Assembly: GCA_019915135.1 (NCBI GenBank)
Contig: JAHLMK010000044.1
Location: 1-64,000, forward strand
Direction of reading: 5' to 3'
Source of the DNA: Strobilurus pachycystidiatus
Taxonomy: Eukaryota > Basidiomycota > Agaricomycetes > Agaricales > Physalacriaceae
DNA: 64,000 nucleotides
In this document: piece after piece, positions 47,189-61,800 of the stretch
How positions within the stretch are numbered: position 1 is the stretch's first letter
Layout of the letters: every line of letters begins with the position of its first letter
Program-made: the position numbers and the translations under genes
Notes under the pieces: generated by a model
Told to the model about the DNA's origin: nothing
The model's input: only the letters and a program-made list of their open reading frames with translations
Databases searched by the model: none

Positions 47189-50100
47189 ACTCGCCTTGTC
47201 ACTCGTAGTCGCGTACATTGTCCGTCGCTACCGTAACTGACCCGACTCGGTCAAAATGCAAGTCCAGCACCTCCGACGCCACTCCTCGGCCTCCGCATGC
47301 TACGCAAAACTTGTTCAGAATATGAGATTGATCAAGAATAGTACTGCACGCCACGCGCTGTGCGTTCGAAAAAAAATGCCAACGCTCAGTCTTCAGCACT
47401 GCATCAAGTCAGCAGCCAGTCTGCGGACGGTGTCTTCAGTTGTGGTTGACACCCCTCACCCACCCTCGCCATCAGACAGATAGACCGTCAAACCTAGCCA
47501 CTAATCCTCACCCTCACCGCAACACACATTGACAATTTCTTGAACTCTCTGCGTACCCTAACCCTCACCGCTTCAGGCGCAAGCCTCAGTAACAGCAGAA
47601 GCGTGCATGCACACCTCGGCATATTTTGAGCAACATTCCCTCCGCCCAAACAGTCAACTCGTGAGATTGACCTTTGTTGCTCGTTTGTATCGAGTCGTCC
47701 AGAGCTAGCATGAGTCTCATCACAGACTCGCTCAAGTCGCATACACTGCTTGAAAAACGAATCCAGCGTCCCAGACGCACACAGTCCTGTGCCTCAACCG
47801 CCACCGCAGGCAAGCGCAACAGCGTCTTTAACGGTAAACACGCCTCACCCACCCTTGCCACAACACGGAGAGACTGTCTGTACACCACGGAGACACTCCC
47901 CTCACCGTCGCCCAACCCGATCGTCGGTGTGAGCGTCCAGACCCCTCACCCTGTCAAACGCGCATCCGAGTCGAAGCACGTGACATAACTCGATGAGACG
48001 CAGCACCCGATTATACTCTGTGACTCGGAAAGAAATGCTCGACATAGCATTGAACGCATCAAGCTGTTTGCCCGCATTCAACACATACGTGTCACACTTG
48101 AAGCCGGGAACGCGCAGGCTGAGTCCTTTGCTATTCTTTCTCACTTCAAATCGCAAGACTCGCCTTGTCACTCGTAGTCGCGTACATTGTCCGTCGCTAC
48201 CGTAACTGACCCGACTCGGTCAAAATGCAAGTCCAGCACCTCCGACGCCACTCCTCGGCCTCCGCATGCTACGCAAAACTTGTTCAGAATATGAGATTGA
48301 TCAAGAATAGTACTGCACGCCACGCGCTGTGCGTTCGAAAAAAAATGCCAACGCTCAGTCTTCAGCACTGCATCAAGTCAGCAGCCAGTCTGCGGACGGT
48401 GTCTTCAGTTGTGGTTGACACCCCTCACCCACCCTCGCCATCAGACAGATAGACCGTCAAACCTAGCCACTAATCCTCACCCTCACCGCAACACACATTG
48501 ACAATTTCTTGAACTCTCTGCGTACCCTAACCCTCACCGCTTCAGGCGCAAGCCTCAGTAACAGCAGAAGCGTGCATGCACACCTCGGCATATTTTGAGC
48601 AACATTCCCTCCGCCCAAACAGTCAACTCGTGAGATTGACCTTTGTTGCTCGTTTGTATCGAGTCGTCCAGAGCTAGCATGAGTCTCATCACAGACTCGC
48701 TCAAGTCGCATACACTGCTTGAAAAACGAATCCAGCGTCCCAGACGCACACAGTCCTGTGCCTCAACCGCCACCGCAGGCAAGCGCAACAGCGTCTTTAA
48801 CGGTAAACACGCCTCACCCACCCTTGCCACAACACGGAGAGACTGTCTGTACACCACGGAGACACTCCCCTCACCGTCGCCCAACCCGATCGTCGGTGTG
48901 AGCGTCCAGACCCCTCACCCTGTCAAACGCGCATCCGAGTCGAAGCACGTGACATAACTCGATGAGACGCAGCACCCGATTATACTCTGTGACTCGGAAA
49001 GAAATGCTCGACATAGCATTGAACGCATCAAGCTGTTTGCCCGCATTCAACACATACGTGTCACACTTGAAGCCGGGAACGCGCAGGCTGAGTCCTTTGC
49101 TATTCTTTCTCACTTCAAATCGCAAGACTCGCCTTGTCACTCGTAGTCGCGTACATTGTCCGTCGCTACCGTAACTGACCCGACTCGGTCAAAATGCAAG
49201 TCCAGCACCTCCGACGCCACTCCTCGGCCTCCGCATGCTACGCAAAACTTGTTCAGAATATGAGATTGATCAAGAATAGTACTGCACGCCACGCGCTGTG
49301 CGTTCGAAAAAAAATGCCAACGCTCAGTCTTCAGCACTGCATCAAGTCAGCAGCCAGTCTGCGGACGGTGTCTTCAGTTGTGGTTGACACCCCTCACCCA
49401 CCCTCGCCATCAGACAGATAGACCGTCAAACCTAGCCACTAATCCTCACCCTCACCGCAACACACATTGACAATTTCTTGAACTCTCTGCGTACCCTAAC
49501 CCTCACCGCTTCAGGCGCAAGCCTCAGTAACAGCAGAAGCGTGCATGCACACCTCGGCATATTTTGAGCAACATTCCCTCCGCCCAAACAGTCAACTCGT
49601 GAGATTGACCTTTGTTGCTCGTTTGTATCGAGTCGTCCAGAGCTAGCATGAGTCTCATCACAGACTCGCTCAAGTCGCATACACTGCTTGAAAAACGAAT
49701 CCAGCGTCCCAGACGCACACAGTCCTGTGCCTCAACCGCCACCGCAGGCAAGCGCAACAGCGTCTTTAACGGTAAACACGCCTCACCCACCCTTGCCACA
49801 ACACGGAGAGACTGTCTGTACACCACGGAGACACTCCCCTCACCGTCGCCCAACCCGATCGTCGGTGTGAGCGTCCAGACCCCTCACCCTGTCAAACGCG
49901 CATCCGAGTCGAAGCACGTGACATAACTCGATGAGACGCAGCACCCGATTATACTCTGTGACTCGGAAAGAAATGCTCGACATAGCATTGAACGCATCAA
50001 GCTGTTTGCCCGCATTCAACACATACGTGTCACACTTGAAGCCGGGAACGCGCAGGCTGAGTCCTTTGCTATTCTTTCTCACTTCAAATCGCAAGACTCG

Positions 50101-53002
50101 CCTTGTCACTCGTAGTCGCGTACATTGTCCGTCGCTACCGTAACTGACCCGACTCGGTCAAAATGCAAGTCCAGCACCTCCGACGCCACTCCTCGGCCTC
50201 CGCATGCTACGCAAAACTTGTTCAGAATATGAGATTGATCAAGAATAGTACTGCACGCCACGCGCTGTGCGTTCGAAAAAAAATGCCAACGCTCAGTCTT
50301 CAGCACTGCATCAAGTCAGCAGCCAGTCTGCGGACGGTGTCTTCAGTTGTGGTTGACACCCCTCACCCACCCTCGCCATCAGACAGATAGACCGTCAAAC
50401 CTAGCCACTAATCCTCACCCTCACCGCAACACACATTGACAATTTCTTGAACTCTCTGCGTACCCTAACCCTCACCGCTTCAGGCGCAAGCCTCAGTAAC
50501 AGCAGAAGCGTGCATGCACACCTCGGCATATTTTGAGCAACATTCCCTCCGCCCAAACAGTCAACTCGTGAGATTGACCTTTGTTGCTCGTTTGTATCGA
50601 GTCGTCCAGAGCTAGCATGAGTCTCATCACAGACTCGCTCAAGTCGCATACACTGCTTGAAAAACGAATCCAGCGTCCCAGACGCACACAGTCCTGTGCC
50701 TCAACCGCCACCGCAGGCAAGCGCAACAGCGTCTTTAACGGTAAACACGCCTCACCCACCCTTGCCACAACACGGAGAGACTGTCTGTACACCACGGAGA
50801 CACTCCCCTCACCGTCGCCCAACCCGATCGTCGGTGTGAGCGTCCAGACCCCTCACCCTGTCAAACGCGCATCCGAGTCGAAGCACGTGACATAACTCGA
50901 TGAGACGCAGCACCCGATTATACTCTGTGACTCGGAAAGAAATGCTCGACATAGCATTGAACGCATCAAGCTGTTTGCCCGCATTCAACACATACGTGTC
51001 ACACTTGAAGCCGGGAACGCGCAGGCTGAGTCCTTTGCTATTCTTTCTCACTTCAAATCGCAAGACTCGCCTTGTCACTCGTAGTCGCGTACATTGTCCG
51101 TCGCTACCGTAACTGACCCGACTCGGTCAAAATGCAAGTCCAGCACCTCCGACGCCACTCCTCGGCCTCCGCATGCTACGCAAAACTTGTTCAGAATATG
51201 AGATTGATCAAGAATAGTACTGCACGCCACGCGCTGTGCGTTCGAAAAAAAATGCCAACGCTCAGTCTTCAGCACTGCATCAAGTCAGCAGCCAGTCTGC
51301 GGACGGTGTCTTCAGTTGTGGTTGACACCCCTCACCCACCCTCGCCATCAGACAGATAGACCGTCAAACCTAGCCACTAATCCTCACCCTCACCGCAACA
51401 CACATTGACAATTTCTTGAACTCTCTGCGTACCCTAACCCTCACCGCTTCAGGCGCAAGCCTCAGTAACAGCAGAAGCGTGCATGCACACCTCGGCATAT
51501 TTTGAGCAACATTCCCTCCGCCCAAACAGTCAACTCGTGAGATTGACCTTTGTTGCTCGTTTGTATCGAGTCGTCCAGAGCTAGCATGAGTCTCATCACA
51601 GACTCGCTCAAGTCGCATACACTGCTTGAAAAACGAATCCAGCGTCCCAGACGCACACAGTCCTGTGCCTCAACCGCCACCGCAGGCAAGCGCAACAGCG
51701 TCTTTAACGGTAAACACGCCTCACCCACCCTTGCCACAACACGGAGAGACTGTCTGTACACCACGGAGACACTCCCCTCACCGTCGCCCAACCCGATCGT
51801 CGGTGTGAGCGTCCAGACCCCTCACCCTGTCAAACGCGCATCCGAGTCGAAGCACGTGACATAACTCGATGAGACGCAGCACCCGATTATACTCTGTGAC
51901 TCGGAAAGAAATGCTCGACATAGCATTGAACGCATCAAGCTGTTTGCCCGCATTCAACACATACGTGTCACACTTGAAGCCGGGAACGCGCAGGCTGAGT
52001 CCTTTGCTATTCTTTCTCACTTCAAATCGCAAGACTCGCCTTGTCACTCGTAGTCGCGTACATTGTCCGTCGCTACCGTAACTGACCCGACTCGGTCAAA
52101 ATGCAAGTCCAGCACCTCCGACGCCACTCCTCGGCCTCCGCATGCTACGCAAAACTTGTTCAGAATATGAGATTGATCAAGAATAGTACTGCACGCCACG
52201 CGCTGTGCGTTCGAAAAAAAATGCCAACGCTCAGTCTTCAGCACTGCATCAAGTCAGCAGCCAGTCTGCGGACGGTGTCTTCAGTTGTGGTTGACACCCC
52301 TCACCCACCCTCGCCATCAGACAGATAGACCGTCAAACCTAGCCACTAATCCTCACCCTCACCGCAACACACATTGACAATTTCTTGAACTCTCTGCGTA
52401 CCCTAACCCTCACCGCTTCAGGCGCAAGCCTCAGTAACAGCAGAAGCGTGCATGCACACCTCGGCATATTTTGAGCAACATTCCCTCCGCCCAAACAGTC
52501 AACTCGTGAGATTGACCTTTGTTGCTCGTTTGTATCGAGTCGTCCAGAGCTAGCATGAGTCTCATCACAGACTCGCTCAAGTCGCATACACTGCTTGAAA
52601 AACGAATCCAGCGTCCCAGACGCACACAGTCCTGTGCCTCAACCGCCACCGCAGGCAAGCGCAACAGCGTCTTTAACGGTAAACACGCCTCACCCACCCT
52701 TGCCACAACACGGAGAGACTGTCTGTACACCACGGAGACACTCCCCTCACCGTCGCCCAACCCGATCGTCGGTGTGAGCGTCCAGACCCCTCACCCTGTC
52801 AAACGCGCATCCGAGTCGAAGCACGTGACATAACTCGATGAGACGCAGCACCCGATTATACTCTGTGACTCGGAAAGAAATGCTCGACATAGCATTGAAC
52901 GCATCAAGCTGTTTGCCCGCATTCAACACATACGTGTCACACTTGAAGCCGGGAACGCGCAGGCTGAGTCCTTTGCTATTCTTTCTCACTTCAAATCGCA
53001 AG

Positions 53003-53972
53003 ACTCGCCTTGTCACTCGTAGTCGCGTACATTGTCCGTCGCTACCGTAACTGACCCGACTCGGTCAAAATGCAAGTCCAGCACCTCCGACGCCACTCCT
53101 CGGCCTCCGCATGCTACGCAAAACTTGTTCAGAATATGAGATTGATCAAGAATAGTACTGCACGCCACGCGCTGTGCGTTCGAAAAAAAAATGCCAACGC
53201 TCAGTCTTCAGCACTGCATCAAGTCAGCAGCCAGTCTGCGGACGGTGTCTTCAGTTGTGGTTGACACCCCTCACCCACCCTCGCCATCAGACAGATAGAC
53301 CGTCAAACCTAGCCACTAATCCTCACCCTCACCGCAACACACATTGACAATTTCTTGAACTCTCTGCGTACCCTAACCCTCACCGCTTCAGGCGCAAGCC
53401 TCAGTAACAGCAGAAGCGTGCATGCACACCTCGGCATATTTTGAGCAACATTCCCTCCGCCCAAACAGTCAACTCGTGAGATTGACCTTTGTTGCTCGTT
53501 TGTATCGAGTCGTCCAGAGCTAGCATGAGTCTCATCACAGACTCGCTCAAGTCGCATACACTGCTTGAAAAACGAATCCAGCGTCCCAGACGCACACAGT
53601 CCTGTGCCTCAACCGCCACCGCAGGCAAGCGCAACAGCGTCTTTAACGGTAAACACGCCTCACCCACCCTTGCCACAACACGGAGAGACTGTCTGTACAC
53701 CACGGAGACACTCCCCTCACCGTCGCCCAACCCGATCGTCGGTGTGAGCGTCCAGACCCCTCACCCTGTCAAACGCGCATCCGAGTCGAAGCACGTGACA
53801 TAACTCGATGAGACGCAGCACCCGATTATACTCTGTGACTCGGAAAGAAATGCTCGACATAGCATTGAACGCATCAAGCTGTTTGCCCGCATTCAACACA
53901 TACGTGTCACACTTGAAGCCGGGAACGCGCAGGCTGAGTCCTTTGCTATTCTTTCTCACTTCAAATCGCAAG
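53003..53972 (+). repeat. 969-bp satellite unit with A9 run (970 bp)
   Basis: The A-run after TTCG near 53183 has nine A instead of eight; the rest follows the consensus. A homopolymer change of this kind can be biological or a sequencing error. Confidence 0.8.
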
Positions 53973-55910
53973 ACTCGCCTTGTCACTCGTAGTCGCGTAC
54001 ATTGTCCGTCGCTACCGTAACTGACCCGACTCGGTCAAAATGCAAGTCCAGCACCTCCGACGCCACTCCTCGGCCTCCGCATGCTACGCAAAACTTGTTC
54101 AGAATATGAGATTGATCAAGAATAGTACTGCACGCCACGCGCTGTGCGTTCGAAAAAAAATGCCAACGCTCAGTCTTCAGCACTGCATCAAGTCAGCAGC
54201 CAGTCTGCGGACGGTGTCTTCAGTTGTGGTTGACACCCCTCACCCACCCTCGCCATCAGACAGATAGACCGTCAAACCTAGCCACTAATCCTCACCCTCA
54301 CCGCAACACACATTGACAATTTCTTGAACTCTCTGCGTACCCTAACCCTCACCGCTTCAGGCGCAAGCCTCAGTAACAGCAGAAGCGTGCATGCACACCT
54401 CGGCATATTTTGAGCAACATTCCCTCCGCCCAAACAGTCAACTCGTGAGATTGACCTTTGTTGCTCGTTTGTATCGAGTCGTCCAGAGCTAGCATGAGTC
54501 TCATCACAGACTCGCTCAAGTCGCATACACTGCTTGAAAAACGAATCCAGCGTCCCAGACGCACACAGTCCTGTGCCTCAACCGCCACCGCAGGCAAGCG
54601 CAACAGCGTCTTTAACGGTAAACACGCCTCACCCACCCTTGCCACAACACGGAGAGACTGTCTGTACACCACGGAGACACTCCCCTCACCGTCGCCCAAC
54701 CCGATCGTCGGTGTGAGCGTCCAGACCCCTCACCCTGTCAAACGCGCATCCGAGTCGAAGCACGTGACATAACTCGATGAGACGCAGCACCCGATTATAC
54801 TCTGTGACTCGGAAAGAAATGCTCGACATAGCATTGAACGCATCAAGCTGTTTGCCCGCATTCAACACATACGTGTCACACTTGAAGCCGGGAACGCGCA
54901 GGCTGAGTCCTTTGCTATTCTTTCTCACTTCAAATCGCAAGACTCGCCTTGTCACTCGTAGTCGCGTACATTGTCCGTCGCTACCGTAACTGACCCGACT
55001 CGGTCAAAATGCAAGTCCAGCACCTCCGACGCCACTCCTCGGCCTCCGCATGCTACGCAAAACTTGTTCAGAATATGAGATTGATCAAGAATAGTACTGC
55101 ACGCCACGCGCTGTGCGTTCGAAAAAAAATGCCAACGCTCAGTCTTCAGCACTGCATCAAGTCAGCAGCCAGTCTGCGGACGGTGTCTTCAGTTGTGGTT
55201 GACACCCCTCACCCACCCTCGCCATCAGACAGATAGACCGTCAAACCTAGCCACTAATCCTCACCCTCACCGCAACACACATTGACAATTTCTTGAACTC
55301 TCTGCGTACCCTAACCCTCACCGCTTCAGGCGCAAGCCTCAGTAACAGCAGAAGCGTGCATGCACACCTCGGCATATTTTGAGCAACATTCCCTCCGCCC
55401 AAACAGTCAACTCGTGAGATTGACCTTTGTTGCTCGTTTGTATCGAGTCGTCCAGAGCTAGCATGAGTCTCATCACAGACTCGCTCAAGTCGCATACACT
55501 GCTTGAAAAACGAATCCAGCGTCCCAGACGCACACAGTCCTGTGCCTCAACCGCCACCGCAGGCAAGCGCAACAGCGTCTTTAACGGTAAACACGCCTCA
55601 CCCACCCTTGCCACAACACGGAGAGACTGTCTGTACACCACGGAGACACTCCCCTCACCGTCGCCCAACCCGATCGTCGGTGTGAGCGTCCAGACCCCTC
55701 ACCCTGTCAAACGCGCATCCGAGTCGAAGCACGTGACATAACTCGATGAGACGCAGCACCCGATTATACTCTGTGACTCGGAAAGAAATGCTCGACATAG
55801 CATTGAACGCATCAAGCTGTTTGCCCGCATTCAACACATACGTGTCACACTTGAAGCCGGGAACGCGCAGGCTGAGTCCTTTGCTATTCTTTCTCACTTC
55901 AAATCGCAAG

Positions 55911-58817
55911 ACTCGCCTTGTCACTCGTAGTCGCGTACATTGTCCGTCGCTACCGTAACTGACCCGACTCGGTCAAAATGCAAGTCCAGCACCTCCGACG
56001 CCACTCCTCGGCCTCCGCATGCTACGCAAAACTTGTTCAGAATATGAGATTGATCAAGAATAGTACTGCACGCCACGCGCTGTGCGTTTGAAAAAAAATG
56101 CCAACGCTCAGTCTTCAGCACTGCATCAAGTCAGCAGCCAGTCTGCGGACGGTGTCTTCAGTTGTGGTTGACACCCCTCACCCACCCTCGCCATCAGACA
56201 GATAGACCGTCAAACCTAGCCACTAATCCTCACCCTCACCGCAACACACATTGACAATTTCTTGAACTCTCTGCGTACCCTAACCCTCACCGCTTCAGGC
56301 GCAAGCCTCAGTAACAGCAGAAGCGTGCATGCACACCTCGGCATATTTTGAGCAACATTCCCTCCGCCCAAACAGTCAACTCGTGAGATTGACCTTTGTT
56401 GCTCGTTTGTATCGAGTCGTCCAGAGCTAGCATGAGTCTCATCACAGACTCGCTCAAGTCGCATACACTGCTTGAAAAACGAATCCAGCGTCCCAGACGC
56501 ACACAGTCCTGTGCCTCAACCGCCACCGCAGGCAAGCGCAACAGCGTCTTTAACGGTAAACACGCCTCACCCACCCTTGCCACAACACGGAGAGACTGTC
56601 TGTACACCACGGAGACACTCCCCTCACCGTCGCCCAACCCGATTGTCGGTGTGAGCGTCCAGACCCCTCACCCTGTCAAACGCGCATCCGAGTCGAAGCA
56701 CGTGACATAACTCGATGAGACGCAGCACCCGATTATACTCTGTGACTCGGAAAGAAATGCTCGACATAGCATTGAACGCATCAAGCTGTTTGCCCGCATT
56801 CAACACATACGTGTCACACTTGAAGCCGGGAACGCGCAGGCTGAGTCCTTTGCTATTCTTTCTCACTTCAAATCGCAAGACTCGCCTTGTCACTCGTAGT
56901 CGCGTACATTGTCCGTCGCTACCGTAACTGACCCGACTCGGTCAAAATGCAAGTCCAGCACCTCCGACGCCACTCCTCGGCCTCCGCATGCTACGCAAAA
57001 CTTGTTCAGAATATGAGATTGATCAAGAATAGTACTGCACGCCACGCGCTGTGCGTTTGAAAAAAAATGCCAACGCTCAGTCTTCAGCACTGCATCAAGT
57101 CAGCAGCCAGTCTGCGGACGGTGTCTTCAGTTGTGGTTGACACCCCTCACCCACCCTCGCCATCAGACAGATAGACCGTCAAACCTAGCCACTAATCCTC
57201 ACCCTCACCGCAACACACATTGACAATTTCTTGAACTCTCTGCGTACCCTAACCCTCACCGCTTCAGGCGCAAGCCTCAGTAACAGCAGAAGCGTGCATG
57301 CACACCTCGGCATATTTTGAGCAACATTCCCTCCGCCCAAACAGTCAACTCGTGAGATTGACCTTTGTTGCTCGTTTGTATCGAGTCGTCCAGAGCTAGC
57401 ATGAGTCTCATCACAGACTCGCTCAAGTCGCATACACTGCTTGAAAAACGAATCCAGCGTCCCAGACGCACACAGTCCTGTGCCTCAACCGCCACCGCAG
57501 GCAAGCGCAACAGCGTCTTTAACGGTAAACACGCCTCACCCACCCTTGCCACAACACGGAGAGACTGTCTGTACACCACGGAGACACTCCCCTCACCGTC
57601 GCCCAACCCGATCGTCGGTGTGAGCGTCCAGACCCCTCACCCTGTCAAACGCGCATCCGAGTCGAAGCACGTGACATAACTCGATGAGACGCAGCACCCG
57701 ATTATACTCTGTGACTCGGAAAGAAATGCTCGACATAGCATTGAACGCATCAAGCTGTTTGCCCGCATTCAACACATACGTGTCACACTTGAAGCCGGGA
57801 ACGCGCAGGCTGAGTCCTTTGCTATTCTTTCTCACTTCAAATCGCAAGACTCGCCTTGTCACTCGTAGTCGCGTACATTGTCCGTCGCTACCGTAACTGA
57901 CCCGACTCGGTCAAAATGCAAGTCCAGCACCTCCGACGCCACTCCTCGGCCTCCGCATGCTACGCAAAACTTGTTCAGAATATGAGATTGATCAAGAATA
58001 GTACTGCACGCCACGCGCTGTGCGTTTGAAAAAAAATGCCAACGCTCAGTCTTCAGCACTGCATCAAGTCAGCAGCCAGTCTGCGGACGGTGTCTTCAGT
58101 TGTGGTTGACACCCCTCACCCACCCTCGCCATCAGACAGATAGACCGTCAAACCTAGCCACTAATCCTCACCCTCACCGCAACACACATTGACAATTTCT
58201 TGAACTCTCTGCGTACCCTAACCCTCACCGCTTCAGGCGCAAGCCTCAGTAACAGCAGAAGCGTGCATGCACACCTCGGCATATTTTGAGCAACATTCCC
58301 TCCGCCCAAACAGTCAACTCGTGAGATTGACCTTTGTTGCTCGTTTGTATCGAGTCGTCCAGAGCTAGCATGAGTCTCATCACAGACTCGCTCAAGTCGC
58401 ATACACTGCTTGAAAAACGAATCCAGCGTCCCAGACGCACACAGTCCTGTGCCTCAACCGCCACCGCAGGCAAGCGCAACAGCGTCTTTAACGGTAAACA
58501 CGCCTCACCCACCCTTGCCACAACACGGAGAGACTGTCTGTACACCACGGAGACACTCCCCTCACCGTCGCCCAACCCGATCGTCGGTGTGAGCGTCCAG
58601 ACCCCTCACCCTGTCAAACGCGCATCCGAGTCGAAGCACGTGACATAACTCGATGAGACGCAGCACCCGATTATACTCTGTGACTCGGAAAGAAATGCTC
58701 GACATAGCATTGAACGCATCAAGCTGTTTGCCCGCATTCAACACATACGTGTCACACTTGAAGCCGGGAACGCGCAGGCTGAGTCCTTTGCTATTCTTTC
58801 TCACTTCAAATCGCAAG
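55911..58817 (+). repeat. Three adjacent satellite units with the TTTGAA variant
   Basis: The units starting at 55911, 56880 and 57849 have TTTGAA where the others have TTCGAA (first at 56089). A fourth copy of the variant is in the unit starting at 62694. The unit at 55911 also carries GATTGTCGG for GATCGTCGG (56644). Both changes are C to T in a CpG. Confidence 0.9.
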
Positions 58818-61800
58818 ACTCGCCTTGTCACTCGTAGTCGCGTACATTGTCCGTCGCTACCGTAACTGACCCGACTCGGTCAAAATGCAAGTCCAGCACC
58901 TCCGACGCCACTCCTCGGCCTCCGCATGCTACGCAAAACTTGTTCAGAATATGAGATTGATCAAGAATAGTACTGCACGCCACGCGCTGTGCGTTCGAAA
59001 AAAAATGCCAACGCTCAGTCTTCAGCACTGCATCAAGTCAGCAGCCAGTCTGCGGACGGTGTCTTCAGTTGTGGTTGACACCCCTCACCCACCCTCGCCA
59101 TCAGACAGATAGACCGTCAAACCTAGCCACTAATCCTCACCCTCACCGCAACACACATTGACAATTTCTTGAACTCTCTGCGTACCCTAACCCTCACCGC
59201 TTCAGGCGCAAGCCTCAGTAACAGCAGAAGCGTGCATGCACACCTCGGCATATTTTGAGCAACATTCCCTCCGCCCAAACAGTCAACTCGTGAGATTGAC
59301 CTTTGTTGCTCGTTTGTATCGAGTCGTCCAGAGCTAGCATGAGTCTCATCACAGACTCGCTCAAGTCGCATACACTGCTTGAAAAACGAATCCAGCGTCC
59401 CAGACGCACACAGTCCTGTGCCTCAACCGCCACCGCAGGCAAGCGCAACAGCGTCTTTAACGGTAAACACGCCTCACCCACCCTTGCCACAACACGGAGA
59501 GACTGTCTGTACACCACGGAGACACTCCCCTCACCGTCGCCCAACCCGATCGTCGGTGTGAGCGTCCAGACCCCTCACCCTGTCAAACGCGCATCCGAGT
59601 CGAAGCACGTGACATAACTCGATGAGACGCAGCACCCGATTATACTCTGTGACTCGGAAAGAAATGCTCGACATAGCATTGAACGCATCAAGCTGTTTGC
59701 CCGCATTCAACACATACGTGTCACACTTGAAGCCGGGAACGCGCAGGCTGAGTCCTTTGCTATTCTTTCTCACTTCAAATCGCAAGACTCGCCTTGTCAC
59801 TCGTAGTCGCGTACATTGTCCGTCGCTACCGTAACTGACCCGACTCGGTCAAAATGCAAGTCCAGCACCTCCGACGCCACTCCTCGGCCTCCGCATGCTA
59901 CGCAAAACTTGTTCAGAATATGAGATTGATCAAGAATAGTACTGCACGCCACGCGCTGTGCGTTCGAAAAAAAATGCCAACGCTCAGTCTTCAGCACTGC
60001 ATCAAGTCAGCAGCCAGTCTGCGGACGGTGTCTTCAGTTGTGGTTGACACCCCTCACCCACCCTCGCCATCAGACAGATAGACCGTCAAACCTAGCCACT
60101 AATCCTCACCCTCACCGCAACACACATTGACAATTTCTTGAACTCTCTGCGTACCCTAACCCTCACCGCTTCAGGCGCAAGCCTCAGTAACAGCAGAAGC
60201 GTGCATGCACACCTCGGCATATTTTGAGCAACATTCCCTCCGCCCAAACAGTCAACTCGTGAGATTGACCTTTGTTGCTCGTTTGTATCGAGTCGTCCAG
60301 AGCTAGCATGAGTCTCATCACAGACTCGCTCAAGTCGCATACACTGCTTGAAAAACGAATCCAGCGTCCCAGACGCACACAGTCCTGTGCCTCAACCGCC
60401 ACCGCAGGCAAGCGCAACAGCGTCTTTAACGGTAAACACGCCTCACCCACCCTTGCCACAACACGGAGAGACTGTCTGTACACCACGGAGACACTCCCCT
60501 CACCGTCGCCCAACCCGATCGTCGGTGTGAGCGTCCAGACCCCTCACCCTGTCAAACGCGCATCCGAGTCGAAGCACGTGACATAACTCGATGAGACGCA
60601 GCACCCGATTATACTCTGTGACTCGGAAAGAAATGCTCGACATAGCATTGAACGCATCAAGCTGTTTGCCCGCATTCAACACATACGTGTCACACTTGAA
60701 GCCGGGAACGCGCAGGCTGAGTCCTTTGCTATTCTTTCTCACTTCAAATCGCAAGACTCGCCTTGTCACTCGTAGTCGCGTACATTGTCCGTCGCTACCG
60801 TAACTGACCCGACTCGGTCAAAATGCAAGTCCAGCACCTCCGACGCCACTCCTCGGCCTCCGCATGCTACGCAAAACTTGTTCAGAATATGAGATTGATC
60901 AAGAATAGTACTGCACGCCACGCGCTGTGCGTTCGAAAAAAAATGCCAACGCTCAGTCTTCAGCACTGCATCAAGTCAGCAGCCAGTCTGCGGACGGTGT
61001 CTTCAGTTGTGGTTGACACCCCTCACCCACCCTCGCCATCAGACAGATAGACCGTCAAACCTAGCCACTAATCCTCACCCTCACCGCAACACACATTGAC
61101 AATTTCTTGAACTCTCTGCGTACCCTAACCCTCACCGCTTCAGGCGCAAGCCTCAGTAACAGCAGAAGCGTGCATGCACACCTCGGCATATTTTGAGCAA
61201 CATTCCCTCCGCCCAAACAGTCAACTCGTGAGATTGACCTTTGTTGCTCGTTTGTATCGAGTCGTCCAGAGCTAGCATGAGTCTCATCACAGACTCGCTC
61301 AAGTCGCATACACTGCTTGAAAAACGAATCCAGCGTCCCAGACGCACACAGTCCTGTGCCTCAACCGCCACCGCAGGCAAGCGCAACAGCGTCTTTAACG
61401 GTAAACACGCCTCACCCACCCTTGCCACAACACGGAGAGACTGTCTGTACACCACGGAGACACTCCCCTCACCGTCGCCCAACCCGATCGTCGGTGTGAG
61501 CGTCCAGACCCCTCACCCTGTCAAACGCGCATCCGAGTCGAAGCACGTGACATAACTCGATGAGACGCAGCACCCGATTATACTCTGTGACTCGGAAAGA
61601 AATGCTCGACATAGCATTGAACGCATCAAGCTGTTTGCCCGCATTCAACACATACGTGTCACACTTGAAGCCGGGAACGCGCAGGCTGAGTCCTTTGCTA
61701 TTCTTTCTCACTTCAAATCGCAAGACTCGCCTTGTCACTCGTAGTCGCGTACATTGTCCGTCGCTACCGTAACTGACCCGACTCGGTCAAAATGCAAGTC